This document shows positions 51,168 through 59,857 of a DNA stretch of 64,000 nucleotides, one piece after another. The DNA lies in assembly GCA_016281555.1 (NCBI GenBank), contig JAEEIV010000055.1:1-64000 (forward strand), written 5' to 3'. The stretch comes from Lachnospiraceae bacterium. Its GTDB lineage: Bacteria > Bacillota > Clostridia > Lachnospirales > Lachnospiraceae. The notes under the pieces were generated by a model, which was not told where the DNA came from, did not search any database, and saw only the letters and a list, made by a program, of their open reading frames with translations. Position 1 is the stretch's first letter. Each line of letters begins with the position of its first letter. The translations under genes and the position numbers were made by a program.

Positions 51168-53128
51168 TCTCTTTTTTCCCACTTTTTCATAAGCAGCGGC
51201 ATGAACACGCCGCCCTGCACGCTTCTTGCAATAAAGCGCTCGCTCGTTCCGGTCACGGTGTCGTACCAATCGGAGAACGGCACCCGCGTCGGGGTTTCTT
51301 TCAGATACTTCGCCATCGGCGCCGCGAACCGGCTGAACTGGGCGCGGTCCTTCGAGAGCGCCGCCACCCACATGGACCAGTCGGATTTCGTGTAAGCGGC
51401 ACGGGAATCGAGCGGCAGACCGAATTCGTTCTGCTTCGTCTCGTAGAAGGCGAGTTCCTTCTCGTAGAAGGACTCCGGGAAGAGATCGAACCCGAACAGC
51501 TTATCCCAGACGACGTTGTATTTCTGGCTCCAGCCGATGCCGTCGAACGTAAGATAGGTATGTCCCTCGGGTGAAGTCGCGCGTCTGATCCAGCTCTCGG
51601 CAAGCGATTCCGCCTTTTTCCGGTATTCTTCCGCCTCTTCCGTCTTTCCGATCGCGTTCAGAATATAGCCGAATGCGGCAATGCCCATCACGGCCTTCGC
51701 GGACAGGTTCACGTTTCTCGCAAGGTGACCCGCAAAGTCGTCGGTGCAGAGCTGCTCGCCCGGATCCTCGCCGTACTCGAGAAGGTAGCGGCACCAGGTC
51801 CGTAAGAGGTCAAGGTTTTCTCCGGCCAGAGCGAAGTCTCCGTCCGCCTTGCCGGCCGCCGCCAGCATGAGCAGCATGTTCGCGGATTCCTCCACCGGCA
51901 TCTGCTTCTTGAAATCGTAGGCGTCGAATTCCGCCGGATAGAGATAGAGCGGCGCCGGCGTCACGCCGTCCGCCTGCAGTTTCGGCCGGCGGAGCGAGGC
52001 GTAGACCTGACCGATGAGCGTCGGATAGCGACCCGCGTCGTGGGGTGCGAAATCGTAGTGCCAGATCGGCATCTTCGCGAATTTCAGGATCGGGCGGCAC
52101 ATGCCGCGAACGAGTTCGGGCGCGGCTAAAAGGAACAGCGGCACCGACGGATAGCTGACGTCCACCGTGGCGGCGCAGCCGTTCGAATCGTCTTCCTTGG
52201 AAATGAAGAGAACGTCTCCGTTCCCGTCGGCGACGAGCTTGTGCGCGGCAATGGTCTGGCGGTACGCGGCCGTCACGATGAGCGCGTAATCCGCTCCGCC
52301 GACTTCTCGTGCCTCTTGCAGAAGATCATTGTCAAACCGGCGGCAGCGTTCGAGGATCTCGTCCTTCCGGACGCGGAACTCTTCCAGCGCTTCGGTGATC
52401 GTCTTTCCGTTCCGCGCGTAATATGCGGGAAGGAGGCGGCCGAAATAGTTGATCGAAGCCGTGTCGTCGTAACCGACGAGCAGGGTCGCCGTGCCTTCCT
52501 CTTCCGTCGTTTTGAAAAAGCGGATGCCGACGTGCGGGCTTCCGGGGGCATCGTCGATCTCTCCGTCAGCCGAGGCCAAGAACAGATATCCCCAGTCGAT
52601 CGTGATCTTATCTCCGGCGCCGGAGACCGGTTTCTGCCGAAGCTGTCCCATGTAGCCGTATTTCATGCCCTTGGACTCAAAGAAATCGATCCGCATCGGC
52701 GGCACGTTCGCATCCGCGCTGCAATGCTTGTCCGGGAAAGTCAGCCCGTAACTCACCCGGTGCGGTTTTCCGTCCGTGAATTCCGTCTTGAACTCGACGT
52801 AGGTGATCGGCGCAGAGAGCACGTCCAAATCATCCAGAAGCAGCGGGGACGTGAATTTCACGGTGAACCGGACGCCGTATTCTTCCATCACGTATTCCGA
52901 GGAAAGCGGCGTCACGTTTTCCGCCACGAGTTTCATCGGACTCTTTCCGCTCCGTCCGAGGAAGCGCATCAATTGTCCGTCCACGGAAACGTACGAATAA
53001 ATCGGCTTTTCCACGTCCGACCAGTGCCTCACGTCCGCAGCCGTCGGCAGAACGCCCGTGTCCCAGAGTGAGAAAAACGGATCATGGATGAACAGCGGTA
53101 CGGCGGGCAACGAAGAATAGTTTTTCAT
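51164..53128 (-). CDS. Glutaminase-A-like protein (DUF4965/DUF5127 type)
   Basis: 654 aa from ATG at 53128 (MKNYSSLPAVPLF), preferred over 53134 since AAAGGA is 8 bases upstream. N-terminal beta domain (FFSLWDTGVLPTAADVRHW), then DUF4965-like (FISKEDDSNGCAATVDVSYPSVPLFLL) and an alpha/alpha-barrel with DFAPHDAGRYPTLIGQVYA, and GIGWSQKYNVVWDKLFGFDLFP, as in fungal GtaA-like and bacterial homologues. No signal peptide, so intracellular. Neighbours are cell-wall genes. Activity may be on glycans rather than glutamine, as the fold is that of glycoside hydrolases; unassigned. Confidence 0.75.
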   Translation of the reverse strand: MKNYSSLPAVPLFIHDPFFSLWDTGVLPTAADVRHWSDVEKPIYSYVSVDGQLMRFLGRSGKSPMKLVAENVTPLSSEYVMEEYGVRFTVKFTSPLLLDDLDVLSAPITYVEFKTEFTDGKPHRVSYGLTFPDKHCSADANVPPMRIDFFESKGMKYGYMGQLRQKPVSGAGDKITIDWGYLFLASADGEIDDAPGSPHVGIRFFKTTEEEGTATLLVGYDDTASINYFGRLLPAYYARNGKTITEALEEFRVRKDEILERCRRFDNDLLQEAREVGGADYALIVTAAYRQTIAAHKLVADGNGDVLFISKEDDSNGCAATVDVSYPSVPLFLLAAPELVRGMCRPILKFAKMPIWHYDFAPHDAGRYPTLIGQVYASLRRPKLQADGVTPAPLYLYPAEFDAYDFKKQMPVEESANMLLMLAAAGKADGDFALAGENLDLLRTWCRYLLEYGEDPGEQLCTDDFAGHLARNVNLSAKAVMGIAAFGYILNAIGKTEEAEEYRKKAESLAESWIRRATSPEGHTYLTFDGIGWSQKYNVVWDKLFGFDLFPESFYEKELAFYETKQNEFGLPLDSRAAYTKSDWSMWVAALSKDRAQFSRFAAPMAKYLKETPTRVPFSDWYDTVTGTSERFIARSVQGGVFMPLLMKKWEKRD

Positions 53129-53141
53129 AAGCATCGTCCTT

Positions 53142-54620
53142 TCATCCTACGAGATGGAATACGTTTACGAGCAGAAGACCTGCCATACCGTAATAGGTCA
53201 CGACGGCAATGAGGTCGTTGATGGTCGTGATCAGCGGACCGGACGCGACGGCGGGGTCCACCTTGATTTTGTTGAAGAACATCGGGATCAGCGTGCCGAC
53301 CATGCTCGCGACGATCATTGCCGTCCAGAGGGCGAGGCCGACACAGCCGGAGTACAGGAACGCCTCACCGGCGGCCTTTCCCTGAAATACCATGATGTAG
53401 GCGCCGACGAGACCGAAGGCGCTCAGGCCGAGAATGCAGCCGTTCGTGAGACCGACGCGCATTTCCTTCAGCACGAATTTCAGTTTCGCGGTGCCGTTCA
53501 GGCTTTCATCCGTCAGAACGCGGATCGTCACGGCCAGTGACTGCGTGCCGGAGTTTCCTGCCATGTCAAGGATCAGCGACTGGAAGCAAATGACGAGTGG
53601 GATCACCGCGACGATGCCCTGGAAAATGCCGACGACCGACGAAACCACGAGTCCGAAGCCGAGCAGGGCAATGAGCCACGGAAGACGTTTCCGGACGCTC
53701 TTGAAAAGCGGCTCGTTCAAATCTTCCTCTTCGGTCAAACCTGCCAACTTCGCGTAGTCTTCGCCGAGCTCGTCATCGACCGCTTCGACGAGGTCATTGG
53801 CCGTGATGACGCCGATGATCTTCGAATCCTTGTCGAGGACGGGGATGGAGTCTTCCGAATAGGAACGGAGTCTTTCGATCTCGTCCGAAATGTCGTCGTG
53901 GTCTCCGACGTACGGGTAGGACGTCGTGATGATGCTCTCGAGGTCGCTCCCGTCACGGGCCCGGATCAGGTCCTTCAGGTCAATGGCGCCGTAAAAGGTG
54001 CCGTCTTTTTCCGTCACGTAAATCGTGGAAATGTTGTCGTTGTCGCCGGACTGACGGATCAGCTCCTTCATCGCCGCCTTCACGGACAGGCCGCGTTCGA
54101 TCACGATGAAGTTCGTCGTCATCATGCTGCCGACTTCACCGTCCTCGTACGAGGTGATGAGTTCGATGTCTTCCTTCGCCTCTTCGTCCATCTTTTCGAC
54201 GATGAGGTCACGGTATTCCTCCGGCAGCTGTTCCAGAATGTCGACCGCGTCGTCGGCGTCCATCTCTTCCAGGATGTCCGCGGATTTCTCCGCGCCGATC
54301 TCACGGAAGTAATCTTCTACTTCTTCCAAATAGGCGAAGACTTCGGACGTCCGCTCCACGCCGAGTGCCGTATACAGCTTTTTCCGTTCCTCCTTGGAGA
54401 GTTCCGGAAACGCCTTCGCGATGTCGGCGTCGTGGTACCCGCTTAAGGTCTCGGCCAGTTTTTCCTGAGATTCGTCCGAGCGGATCGCGTTCAGGATCTC
54501 CTGCACTACGACCGCTTCATAGTCGATGTCTTCGGGCGCTTCCGTTTCTTCGACTTCTGCCGCTGCCGTCTCCTGCAGTTTTTCTTCCATCGGTTCTTTC
54601 AATCTTTCTTTCTCTTCCAT
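53142..54620 (-). CDS. mgtE: Magnesium transporter MgtE
   Basis: 492 aa from ATG at 54620 after GGAGAGGAGGACGTT; the longer track start has no support. Cytoplasmic MgtE_N helical domain (about 60-165, AYLEEVEDYFREIGAEKSADIL), two CBS domains (about 165-285, MTTNFIVIERGLSV and TTSYPYVGDHDDISDEIE), a plug helix, then five helices with MAGNSGTQSLAVTIR at the ion pore and DPAVASGPLITTINDLI. It moves Mg2+ down its gradient, gated by cytoplasmic Mg2+. No Mg-sensing riboswitch seen upstream. Confidence 0.95.
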   Translation of the reverse strand: MEEKERLKEPMEEKLQETAAAEVEETEAPEDIDYEAVVVQEILNAIRSDESQEKLAETLSGYHDADIAKAFPELSKEERKKLYTALGVERTSEVFAYLEEVEDYFREIGAEKSADILEEMDADDAVDILEQLPEEYRDLIVEKMDEEAKEDIELITSYEDGEVGSMMTTNFIVIERGLSVKAAMKELIRQSGDNDNISTIYVTEKDGTFYGAIDLKDLIRARDGSDLESIITTSYPYVGDHDDISDEIERLRSYSEDSIPVLDKDSKIIGVITANDLVEAVDDELGEDYAKLAGLTEEEDLNEPLFKSVRKRLPWLIALLGFGLVVSSVVGIFQGIVAVIPLVICFQSLILDMAGNSGTQSLAVTIRVLTDESLNGTAKLKFVLKEMRVGLTNGCILGLSAFGLVGAYIMVFQGKAAGEAFLYSGCVGLALWTAMIVASMVGTLIPMFFNKIKVDPAVASGPLITTINDLIAVVTYYGMAGLLLVNVFHLVG

Positions 54621-54640
54621 AACGTCCTCCTCTCCGGAAG

Positions 54641-55135
54641 CTACTGTACGCTGACCAGCAGATTGTAGCGTTCGTTCTTCGCCTTTTTGTCCGCCTTGCC
54701 GGCGCCGAAATAATTCACGATGTCGGCAATGACCCTCTTCACGCTGTATTCGTCGTCGCACTCCAGATCCACCGTCCGGAACGCGAGATAATCGTGATTC
54801 TTTTCCACATAGACTTCCAGCCACGCCGCGGGGGCATTGCCCTGCATGACCACGACGTTGTAGACGTTCAATGCCAACGGCTCCCAGTCGGAGAGTTTCG
54901 CGGCCGCCTCCTTCACGATCTCGTCGTCGGCCGGAAGCGGCTTCACGGAATACGTCTTCTCAATGTATTCGCAAAGCTCTTCGGACGTCTTCGGTTCCAG
55001 TTTGAGATCCCGGATCTTTCTCCGTTCCGTGATCCGGTTCCGCTTCGCCTGCTTGCTGTACCGGCCGTCCGCCCCGCCGCCTTTCGACGTGTAGCCGTGG
55101 ACCGTCACCTTCACTTTTTTCCCGAAAAGAGCCAT
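54641..55135 (-). CDS. Hypothetical cytoplasmic protein (164 aa)
   Basis: No signal or membrane segment. N-terminal basic region (KVKVTVHGYTSKGGGADGRYSKQAKRNRITERRK) followed by an alpha/beta domain with LYVEKNHDYLAFRTVDLECDDEYSVKRVIADIVNYFG-like pattern (two strands and a helix). Family not recognised. Lies 7 bases after the amidase gene and 20 before MgtE on the same strand, so is probably in an envelope or ion homeostasis operon. Confidence 0.6.
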   Translation of the reverse strand: MALFGKKVKVTVHGYTSKGGGADGRYSKQAKRNRITERRKIRDLKLEPKTSEELCEYIEKTYSVKPLPADDEIVKEAAAKLSDWEPLALNVYNVVVMQGNAPAAWLEVYVEKNHDYLAFRTVDLECDDEYSVKRVIADIVNYFGAGKADKKAKNERYNLLVSVQ

Positions 55136-55142
55136 CGTTTCC

Positions 55143-56375
55143 TCACTTTCCGAAATATGCGTCGATGCCGTTCGCCATGCCGAGCGCCATTTTGTCCTGG
55201 TAGTCCGGCGATGCGAGCAGCGTGCATTCTTCCACGTTCGTCATGAAGCCCATCTCAATGATCGTCACGGGGATCGTGCTCCAGTTCGAACCCGTCATGT
55301 CATTGCCGTTTAATACGCCGATGTTCCGGGCGCCGGTCGCCGCCGAAGCGTACTGACCGATCAGTACGGAAAGCCGCTCGCATTCCGCGATCAGCGCGTC
55401 GCTGTGGTACGGATTTCCGGGCTTCGTCGAGTAGGTAAGAATTCCCCGCACCGAATGATCGTCCGATCCGTTGCAATGGATTCTGATGTAAATGCTCGCG
55501 CCCGAGGCGCTCGCTTCCTGCGCCCGTTCTGCGTTCGTCAGCTGACGGTTCGTCAAAAAGACGGTGTATCCGCGCTGCTCCAGGACCGCCTTCGTCTTCA
55601 TGGTCACCTGATAATTGATGTCCCGCTCGAGATAGACCTGCCCGTCCGCCGCAGTGCCCTGCGTGCCCGTGGACAGTTTCCGCTTCGTTTCGGTCGCGCC
55701 CGGTCCGATCGGCTCCACGCCGGGGATCTGACCCTCCGGACGGTGTCCCGCGTCCAGGCAGACGATCTGTCCGTTCCCGGGCCGGTATTCCGCCTTCGTC
55801 ACCGGGACGGGCGGCGCGGTCGGGGCTTCGGTCGCCGGCGGCACGGGTTTTTCGTAGGCGCCGTACGAAACGACCGTATAATGCAGATATGCCGTCGTGT
55901 CGTGGAATTTGATGATGTAAAACGCCTTGTCCGTGCCCGTCACGTCGAAGACGTCGCCTTCCGATGCGGCGCCGATCACTTCGCATTGCAGGTTCGGCTC
56001 CTTCCGGACTCTCGCGGAAGGCACGGTCACCATGACGCGGTATCCTTCCACGTAATCGAGCATTACGGCTTCTTCACTTTCCGTTTCCGGCGGAACCGTC
56101 GTCGGAACGTCTTCGGTTTCTTCTTCCGTGGGCTCCGTCGCTGCCGTTTCGTCGGCCGGAGCGTATTCTGACGTCTCCGGTTCGGATTCCGATTCCACTT
56201 CGGTCTCCGTCACTTCCGTCGCAGGAGCCGTAGTCACCTCGTCCGATGCTTCCGTTTCCCGCGTGCCCGGGCTTTTTTCCTCGATCCCGCAGCCGGAAAT
56301 CAACGCAAAAAGCAGCACTGACCCCAAGATCAATGCTGCAAATCTAAAGATTTTACTCTTCGTTCTCATGCTCAT
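55143..56375 (-). CDS. Lipoprotein N-acetylmuramoyl-L-alanine amidase with SH3 domain
   Basis: 410 aa from ATG at 56375 (an ATG at 56369 is also possible). Lipobox LISGC|G, acidic Thr/Glu linker, an SH3-like domain (about 130-195, SARVRKEPNLQCEVIGAASEGD), then Amidase_3: VCLDAGHRPEG, a RDINYQVTMKTKA helix, YIRIHCNGSDD, and VTIIEMGFMTN. It cuts the stem peptide off MurNAc. Distinct from the Big_2 amidase at 37.6 kb. First gene of a cell-envelope run with its own promoter. Confidence 0.92.
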   Translation of the reverse strand: MSMRTKSKIFRFAALILGSVLLFALISGCGIEEKSPGTRETEASDEVTTAPATEVTETEVESESEPETSEYAPADETAATEPTEEETEDVPTTVPPETESEEAVMLDYVEGYRVMVTVPSARVRKEPNLQCEVIGAASEGDVFDVTGTDKAFYIIKFHDTTAYLHYTVVSYGAYEKPVPPATEAPTAPPVPVTKAEYRPGNGQIVCLDAGHRPEGQIPGVEPIGPGATETKRKLSTGTQGTAADGQVYLERDINYQVTMKTKAVLEQRGYTVFLTNRQLTNAERAQEASASGASIYIRIHCNGSDDHSVRGILTYSTKPGNPYHSDALIAECERLSVLIGQYASAATGARNIGVLNGNDMTGSNWSTIPVTIIEMGFMTNVEECTLLASPDYQDKMALGMANGIDAYFGK

Positions 56376-56424
56376 GGTTTTTCTGCCTTTTCGAAAAAGA
56401 TACAAACTCCCCAATCTAATTCGG

Positions 56425-56453
56425 AGTATAGCAAAAAAACCGCGGAGATTCAA
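56425..56453 (-). promoter_or_regulatory. Predicted promoter of the SH3-amidase run
   Basis: TTGAAT (56448-56453), 17-bp spacer, TATACT (56425-56430), about 50 nt upstream of the start at 56375. Confidence 0.6.
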
Positions 56454-56487
56454 GTAATAATCTGCTTCCGGGACAATTCTCCCCCGC

Positions 56488-58083
56488 TTACTTTTTCTTC
56501 TTTTTTCCCTTCACCGTCCGGATCAAAAACACCGTTCCGATCACAGCCCATGCGGCCAGGATCGCTGCAATGAGCCAGACCGCCGTGCCCGGCAATGCCC
56601 CGAAGGTCTTCTTTCCCGTCGATGCGCCCGTCTGGAGCTGATCCAGCCGGTACAGGGACGTCATGTCGCTGTAGAGTTTCTCGATATAGGCGTCGTCCAC
56701 GGTCTGCTTCCGCCGGATGGCTTTCGTGACGTTGTCAATGAGATCGCCTGCGGCGTTCCGAAGCGCCGCCGAGCCGTTGAAGACCGGCGTCACGAAGGTG
56801 TTCTCCGCATTCTTCAGAAGGATCTTCGCCGCCCGGATCTTCACGGAATAATAGGTGTCATTGTCCTCGCCTTCCCGGGAAAGGTAGTCGAGATAGGCGG
56901 GATCCTGCTGTGCCTTCAGCGTGACCGGCACGTAGCCTTCCGTATGCGAGTAATTCGCCTGCACCTCGTTCGTCAGAAGGAACTGGGTGAAGAGCCAGGA
57001 CGCCAGCACTTCCTCGGGATCATCCTTGTTGAAAAGACAGACGGACGGGCCCTGGGAGATCATCTTCGGATGCTCCGTGTCAAACTGCGGGATCTCCATG
57101 ACCGCGCAGGTAAACGGCCGGATGTCGTTGTCGTGAATGTCGGAAAGCGGCGCGTCGGAGCCCATCCAGGTAGAGCCGGCGGTCGAGTCGATCGCGAAGA
57201 CGCATTGGCCCGCGTTCAGGAAATTGGCGGGATAACTCGAGATCTTGAAGGTCGAGAACGCGCCCTTTTTCGCGTGTTCGGCGATATTGAACAAAAGCTC
57301 GGTCGTCACGTCGTTGAAGATCTCGATCTCGCCCGCGTCCGTCGAATACCCCGCGCCCTTCTGCTTCAGCATCTGAATCATCATATTGTCCGTGGACTTG
57401 TAGATGAAGGGGAGCAGGACCTTCTGCCCGTTCAGTTTGAATGTGCCGTCCTCGTTCTTCGCGGTCGCCGCATCCGAAACCTCCCAGATGAAGTCCCAGG
57501 TCAGTTTTTCCGGCAATTCGTATCCGAGCGCCTTCACGAAATCGACGTTCACGTAGCAGGCTTCCGTCGAGCGCATGAACGGCAGCGCGTAATAGGCGCC
57601 GTTCACCCGGCACTCTTCCAGAAACTCCGGAACGATCTCCTCTTTTTTCGGAGCGTCAAACTTCACTTCGCTGCCGCCGAGTCCGTATTTCTCATCCGTC
57701 ATCAGGCCTTCCAGCGGCACGACGACGTTCTCACCGGTGAGGTACGTCGCGATGTGGTCCGGATAGGACACGCAGACGTTCGGCGTGGTCTTCGTCGGGA
57801 TGTTCGTGATGACGTCCTGGTAGATCGTCGCGTAATCCGTATACAGGCGAATGTTCACGTGAATGTTCGGATAGATCGTCTCGAAATCCCGGATGGCCTT
57901 CTTGTAGATCTCCACCTGGACCTTGTTCGTGTCGTTCTTCGCCCAGAACGTGATCTCGTACTGCCGGTCCGCATCCAGTCCGTCGGCGATCCGGAATTCG
58001 TCCGTGACCGCCCGGCCGTGACAGGCGCTCAGAATGAGGAGCAGAAAGAGCGGCAAAAAGAGCGCAAAAACGCGTTTTTTCAT
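56488..58083 (-). CDS. ABC sugar transporter solute-binding lipoprotein with C-terminal helix
   Basis: 531 aa from ATG at 58083, where ATGA overlaps the permease stop; the track start is a read-through. Lipobox ILSAC|H near residue 22. UgpB/MalE-like fold: ITFWAKNDTNKVQVEIYKKAI, FETIYPNIHVNI, VFAIDSTAGSTWMGSD, EVLASWLFTQFLL and NYSHTEGYVPVT. It carries oligosaccharide, polyol or glycerol-phosphate type substrates to the permeases. Unusual is a C-terminal transmembrane helix (AVWLIAAILAAWAVIGTVFLI) and Lys-rich tail, giving a double anchor. Last gene of the operon. Confidence 0.88.
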   Translation of the reverse strand: MKKRVFALFLPLFLLLILSACHGRAVTDEFRIADGLDADRQYEITFWAKNDTNKVQVEIYKKAIRDFETIYPNIHVNIRLYTDYATIYQDVITNIPTKTTPNVCVSYPDHIATYLTGENVVVPLEGLMTDEKYGLGGSEVKFDAPKKEEIVPEFLEECRVNGAYYALPFMRSTEACYVNVDFVKALGYELPEKLTWDFIWEVSDAATAKNEDGTFKLNGQKVLLPFIYKSTDNMMIQMLKQKGAGYSTDAGEIEIFNDVTTELLFNIAEHAKKGAFSTFKISSYPANFLNAGQCVFAIDSTAGSTWMGSDAPLSDIHDNDIRPFTCAVMEIPQFDTEHPKMISQGPSVCLFNKDDPEEVLASWLFTQFLLTNEVQANYSHTEGYVPVTLKAQQDPAYLDYLSREGEDNDTYYSVKIRAAKILLKNAENTFVTPVFNGSAALRNAAGDLIDNVTKAIRRKQTVDDAYIEKLYSDMTSLYRLDQLQTGASTGKKTFGALPGTAVWLIAAILAAWAVIGTVFLIRTVKGKKKKK

Positions 58084-58952
58084 CCCTTTGTCCCTCCTCT
58101 CGACACGCCGGCCATGATCTTCTTGTGGAAGATCAGGAAAATGATGATGAGCGGCAATGAGATCACGACGACCGCCGCCATCATTGCCGGGACGTTCTCC
58201 CGTCCGAAGCCGTTTTCTCGGATCTCCTGGATGCCGTTCGAGACGAGATAGTACATTTCGTCGTCGGTGATGAGTCTCGGCCAGACGTAGGAGTTCCAGC
58301 ATTCGATGACTTTCAGGATGATGATCGTGACGATGGTCGGCCGGGAGATCGGCAGCATCACGCGAAGCAGGTACTTGAAGTCGCTCGTGCCGTCCACCTT
58401 GGCCGCCTTGTAAAGTTCGTTCGGGATCTGCTCGAAGTTCTCCTTCAAAAGATAAATGTAGAAGACCGACGTCACGGACGGCAGGATGAGGCCGAGGTAC
58501 GTGTTCCGCATGCCGAGGTTCGTGATCGTCTGGAAATTCGTGATGATGACGAGTTCGTTCGGGATCATCATGAGCGAAAGGAACAGCGTGAATACGAGGT
58601 TCTTTCCGCGGAATTCCAGACGCGAGAACGCGAAGGCGGCCGGGATGATGACGATCATCATGAGCCCGGTCGTCGCGAGCGTGAAGATGATCGTGTTCAG
58701 GAAATACCTGGCAAGCGGCACGGCCGTGAATGCCGAGCGGTAGTTCTCCAACGTCGGCGCGGGCGTATAGAATTTCGGAATGTATTCCGCATTGTACGAC
58801 CCGTAGGATTTCACCGAGGTGAGGATCATCCAGTAAAACGGGAAAAGCACCATGAGAGCCCAGAGCGTCAAGAGGAAGTAGGTCACGGTCCGGGAGACGA
58901 TCTTCCGGCGGACCGCGCGCTTTTCGATTTTGTCAAATCGATTCTGATTCAT
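58080..58952 (-). CDS. ABC sugar transporter permease (second)
   Basis: 290 aa, start after AGGAGGG. Six helices and the EAA loop (ELYKAAKVDGTSDFKYLLRVMLPISRP). UgpE/MsmG-type. It overlaps the binding protein start by four bases. It makes a heterodimer with the permease at 58963. Confidence 0.93.
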   Translation of the reverse strand: MNQNRFDKIEKRAVRRKIVSRTVTYFLLTLWALMVLFPFYWMILTSVKSYGSYNAEYIPKFYTPAPTLENYRSAFTAVPLARYFLNTIIFTLATTGLMMIVIIPAAFAFSRLEFRGKNLVFTLFLSLMMIPNELVIITNFQTITNLGMRNTYLGLILPSVTSVFYIYLLKENFEQIPNELYKAAKVDGTSDFKYLLRVMLPISRPTIVTIIILKVIECWNSYVWPRLITDDEMYYLVSNGIQEIRENGFGRENVPAMMAAVVVISLPLIIIFLIFHKKIMAGVSRGGTKG

Positions 58953-58962
58953 GCATCCCTCC

Positions 58963-59853
58963 TTACGATCTCAAGCTTTTCCGGCTGATCATGAGATTGA
59001 TCACCGTGATCGTCAGCACGATCGAAAACAGGATGATCGCCGCTGCCGAGGCGTACGACGGATAGCCGCCGCTGTTCCCGTAAAGCATGTCGTAAATGTA
59101 GCCGACGATCGTGTTCATCCCCGCTGCGTTCAGGTTCGTCCCGAACAACGCGACCGCGTCGCTGTAGGCCTTGAACGCGCCGATGAAACCGGTGATCACG
59201 AGATAAAAGATCATCGGAGATATCATCGGCAACGTGATCTTAAAGAAGATCCGGCTCTTCGAAGTGCCGTCCACCCGCGCCGCCTTATAGTATTCCTCGT
59301 TCACGGACGCGAGCGCGCTCGTTAGGATCAGGATCTTGAACGGCATCACGATCCAGATCGTATAAAACGAAAGCACGAACATCTTCGCCCAGTACGGACC
59401 TTCGATGAAATCGACCGATTTCCCGCCGAAGGTCTGGATGAGCAGATTGATCATGCCGTCCGTGTAGTCCGTCTTCTTGAACAGGATCATGAAGACGAGG
59501 CCGACCGCCAGCGTGTTCGTCACATACGGCAGAAAATACACGGTCTGGAACAGGTTCCGAAGCGGCTTGATCGAACTTAGGCCGAGGGCAATGAGCAATG
59601 AGATCCCGGTCGAAAGCGGCACCGTGATGATGACGAGAATGAACGTATTCTTCACGGCCTGCAAAAAGTACGGATCATGCAGCACGTAGCGGTAATTGTA
59701 CGCGCCGACGCCGAACGAGGTCTGCGCGGCCGAATTGTAGCCTTCCTCAAACGAATAGACGAACACGTCGATGAGCGGATATACCATGAATGCGCCGAGG
59801 AAGAGGATCGCCGGCAGGAGGTAGAGCCATGCTTTCAGATTGTTTTTCTTCAT
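58963..59853 (-). CDS. ABC sugar transporter permease (first)
   Basis: 296 aa from ATG at 59853 (GGAGGGTGAGG upstream), preferred over 59868. Six helices, EAA loop (EYYKAARVDGTSKSRIFFKITLPMISP). UgpA/MsmF-type. Starts four bases past the ATPase stop. Confidence 0.93.
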   Translation of the reverse strand: MKKNNLKAWLYLLPAILFLGAFMVYPLIDVFVYSFEEGYNSAAQTSFGVGAYNYRYVLHDPYFLQAVKNTFILVIITVPLSTGISLLIALGLSSIKPLRNLFQTVYFLPYVTNTLAVGLVFMILFKKTDYTDGMINLLIQTFGGKSVDFIEGPYWAKMFVLSFYTIWIVMPFKILILTSALASVNEEYYKAARVDGTSKSRIFFKITLPMISPMIFYLVITGFIGAFKAYSDAVALFGTNLNAAGMNTIVGYIYDMLYGNSGGYPSYASAAAIILFSIVLTITVINLMISRKSLRS

Positions 59854-59857
59854 ATCC

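Noticed and set aside
56944-58251. 435-aa plus-strand ORF
   Set aside because: Antisense to the binding protein and permease genes.
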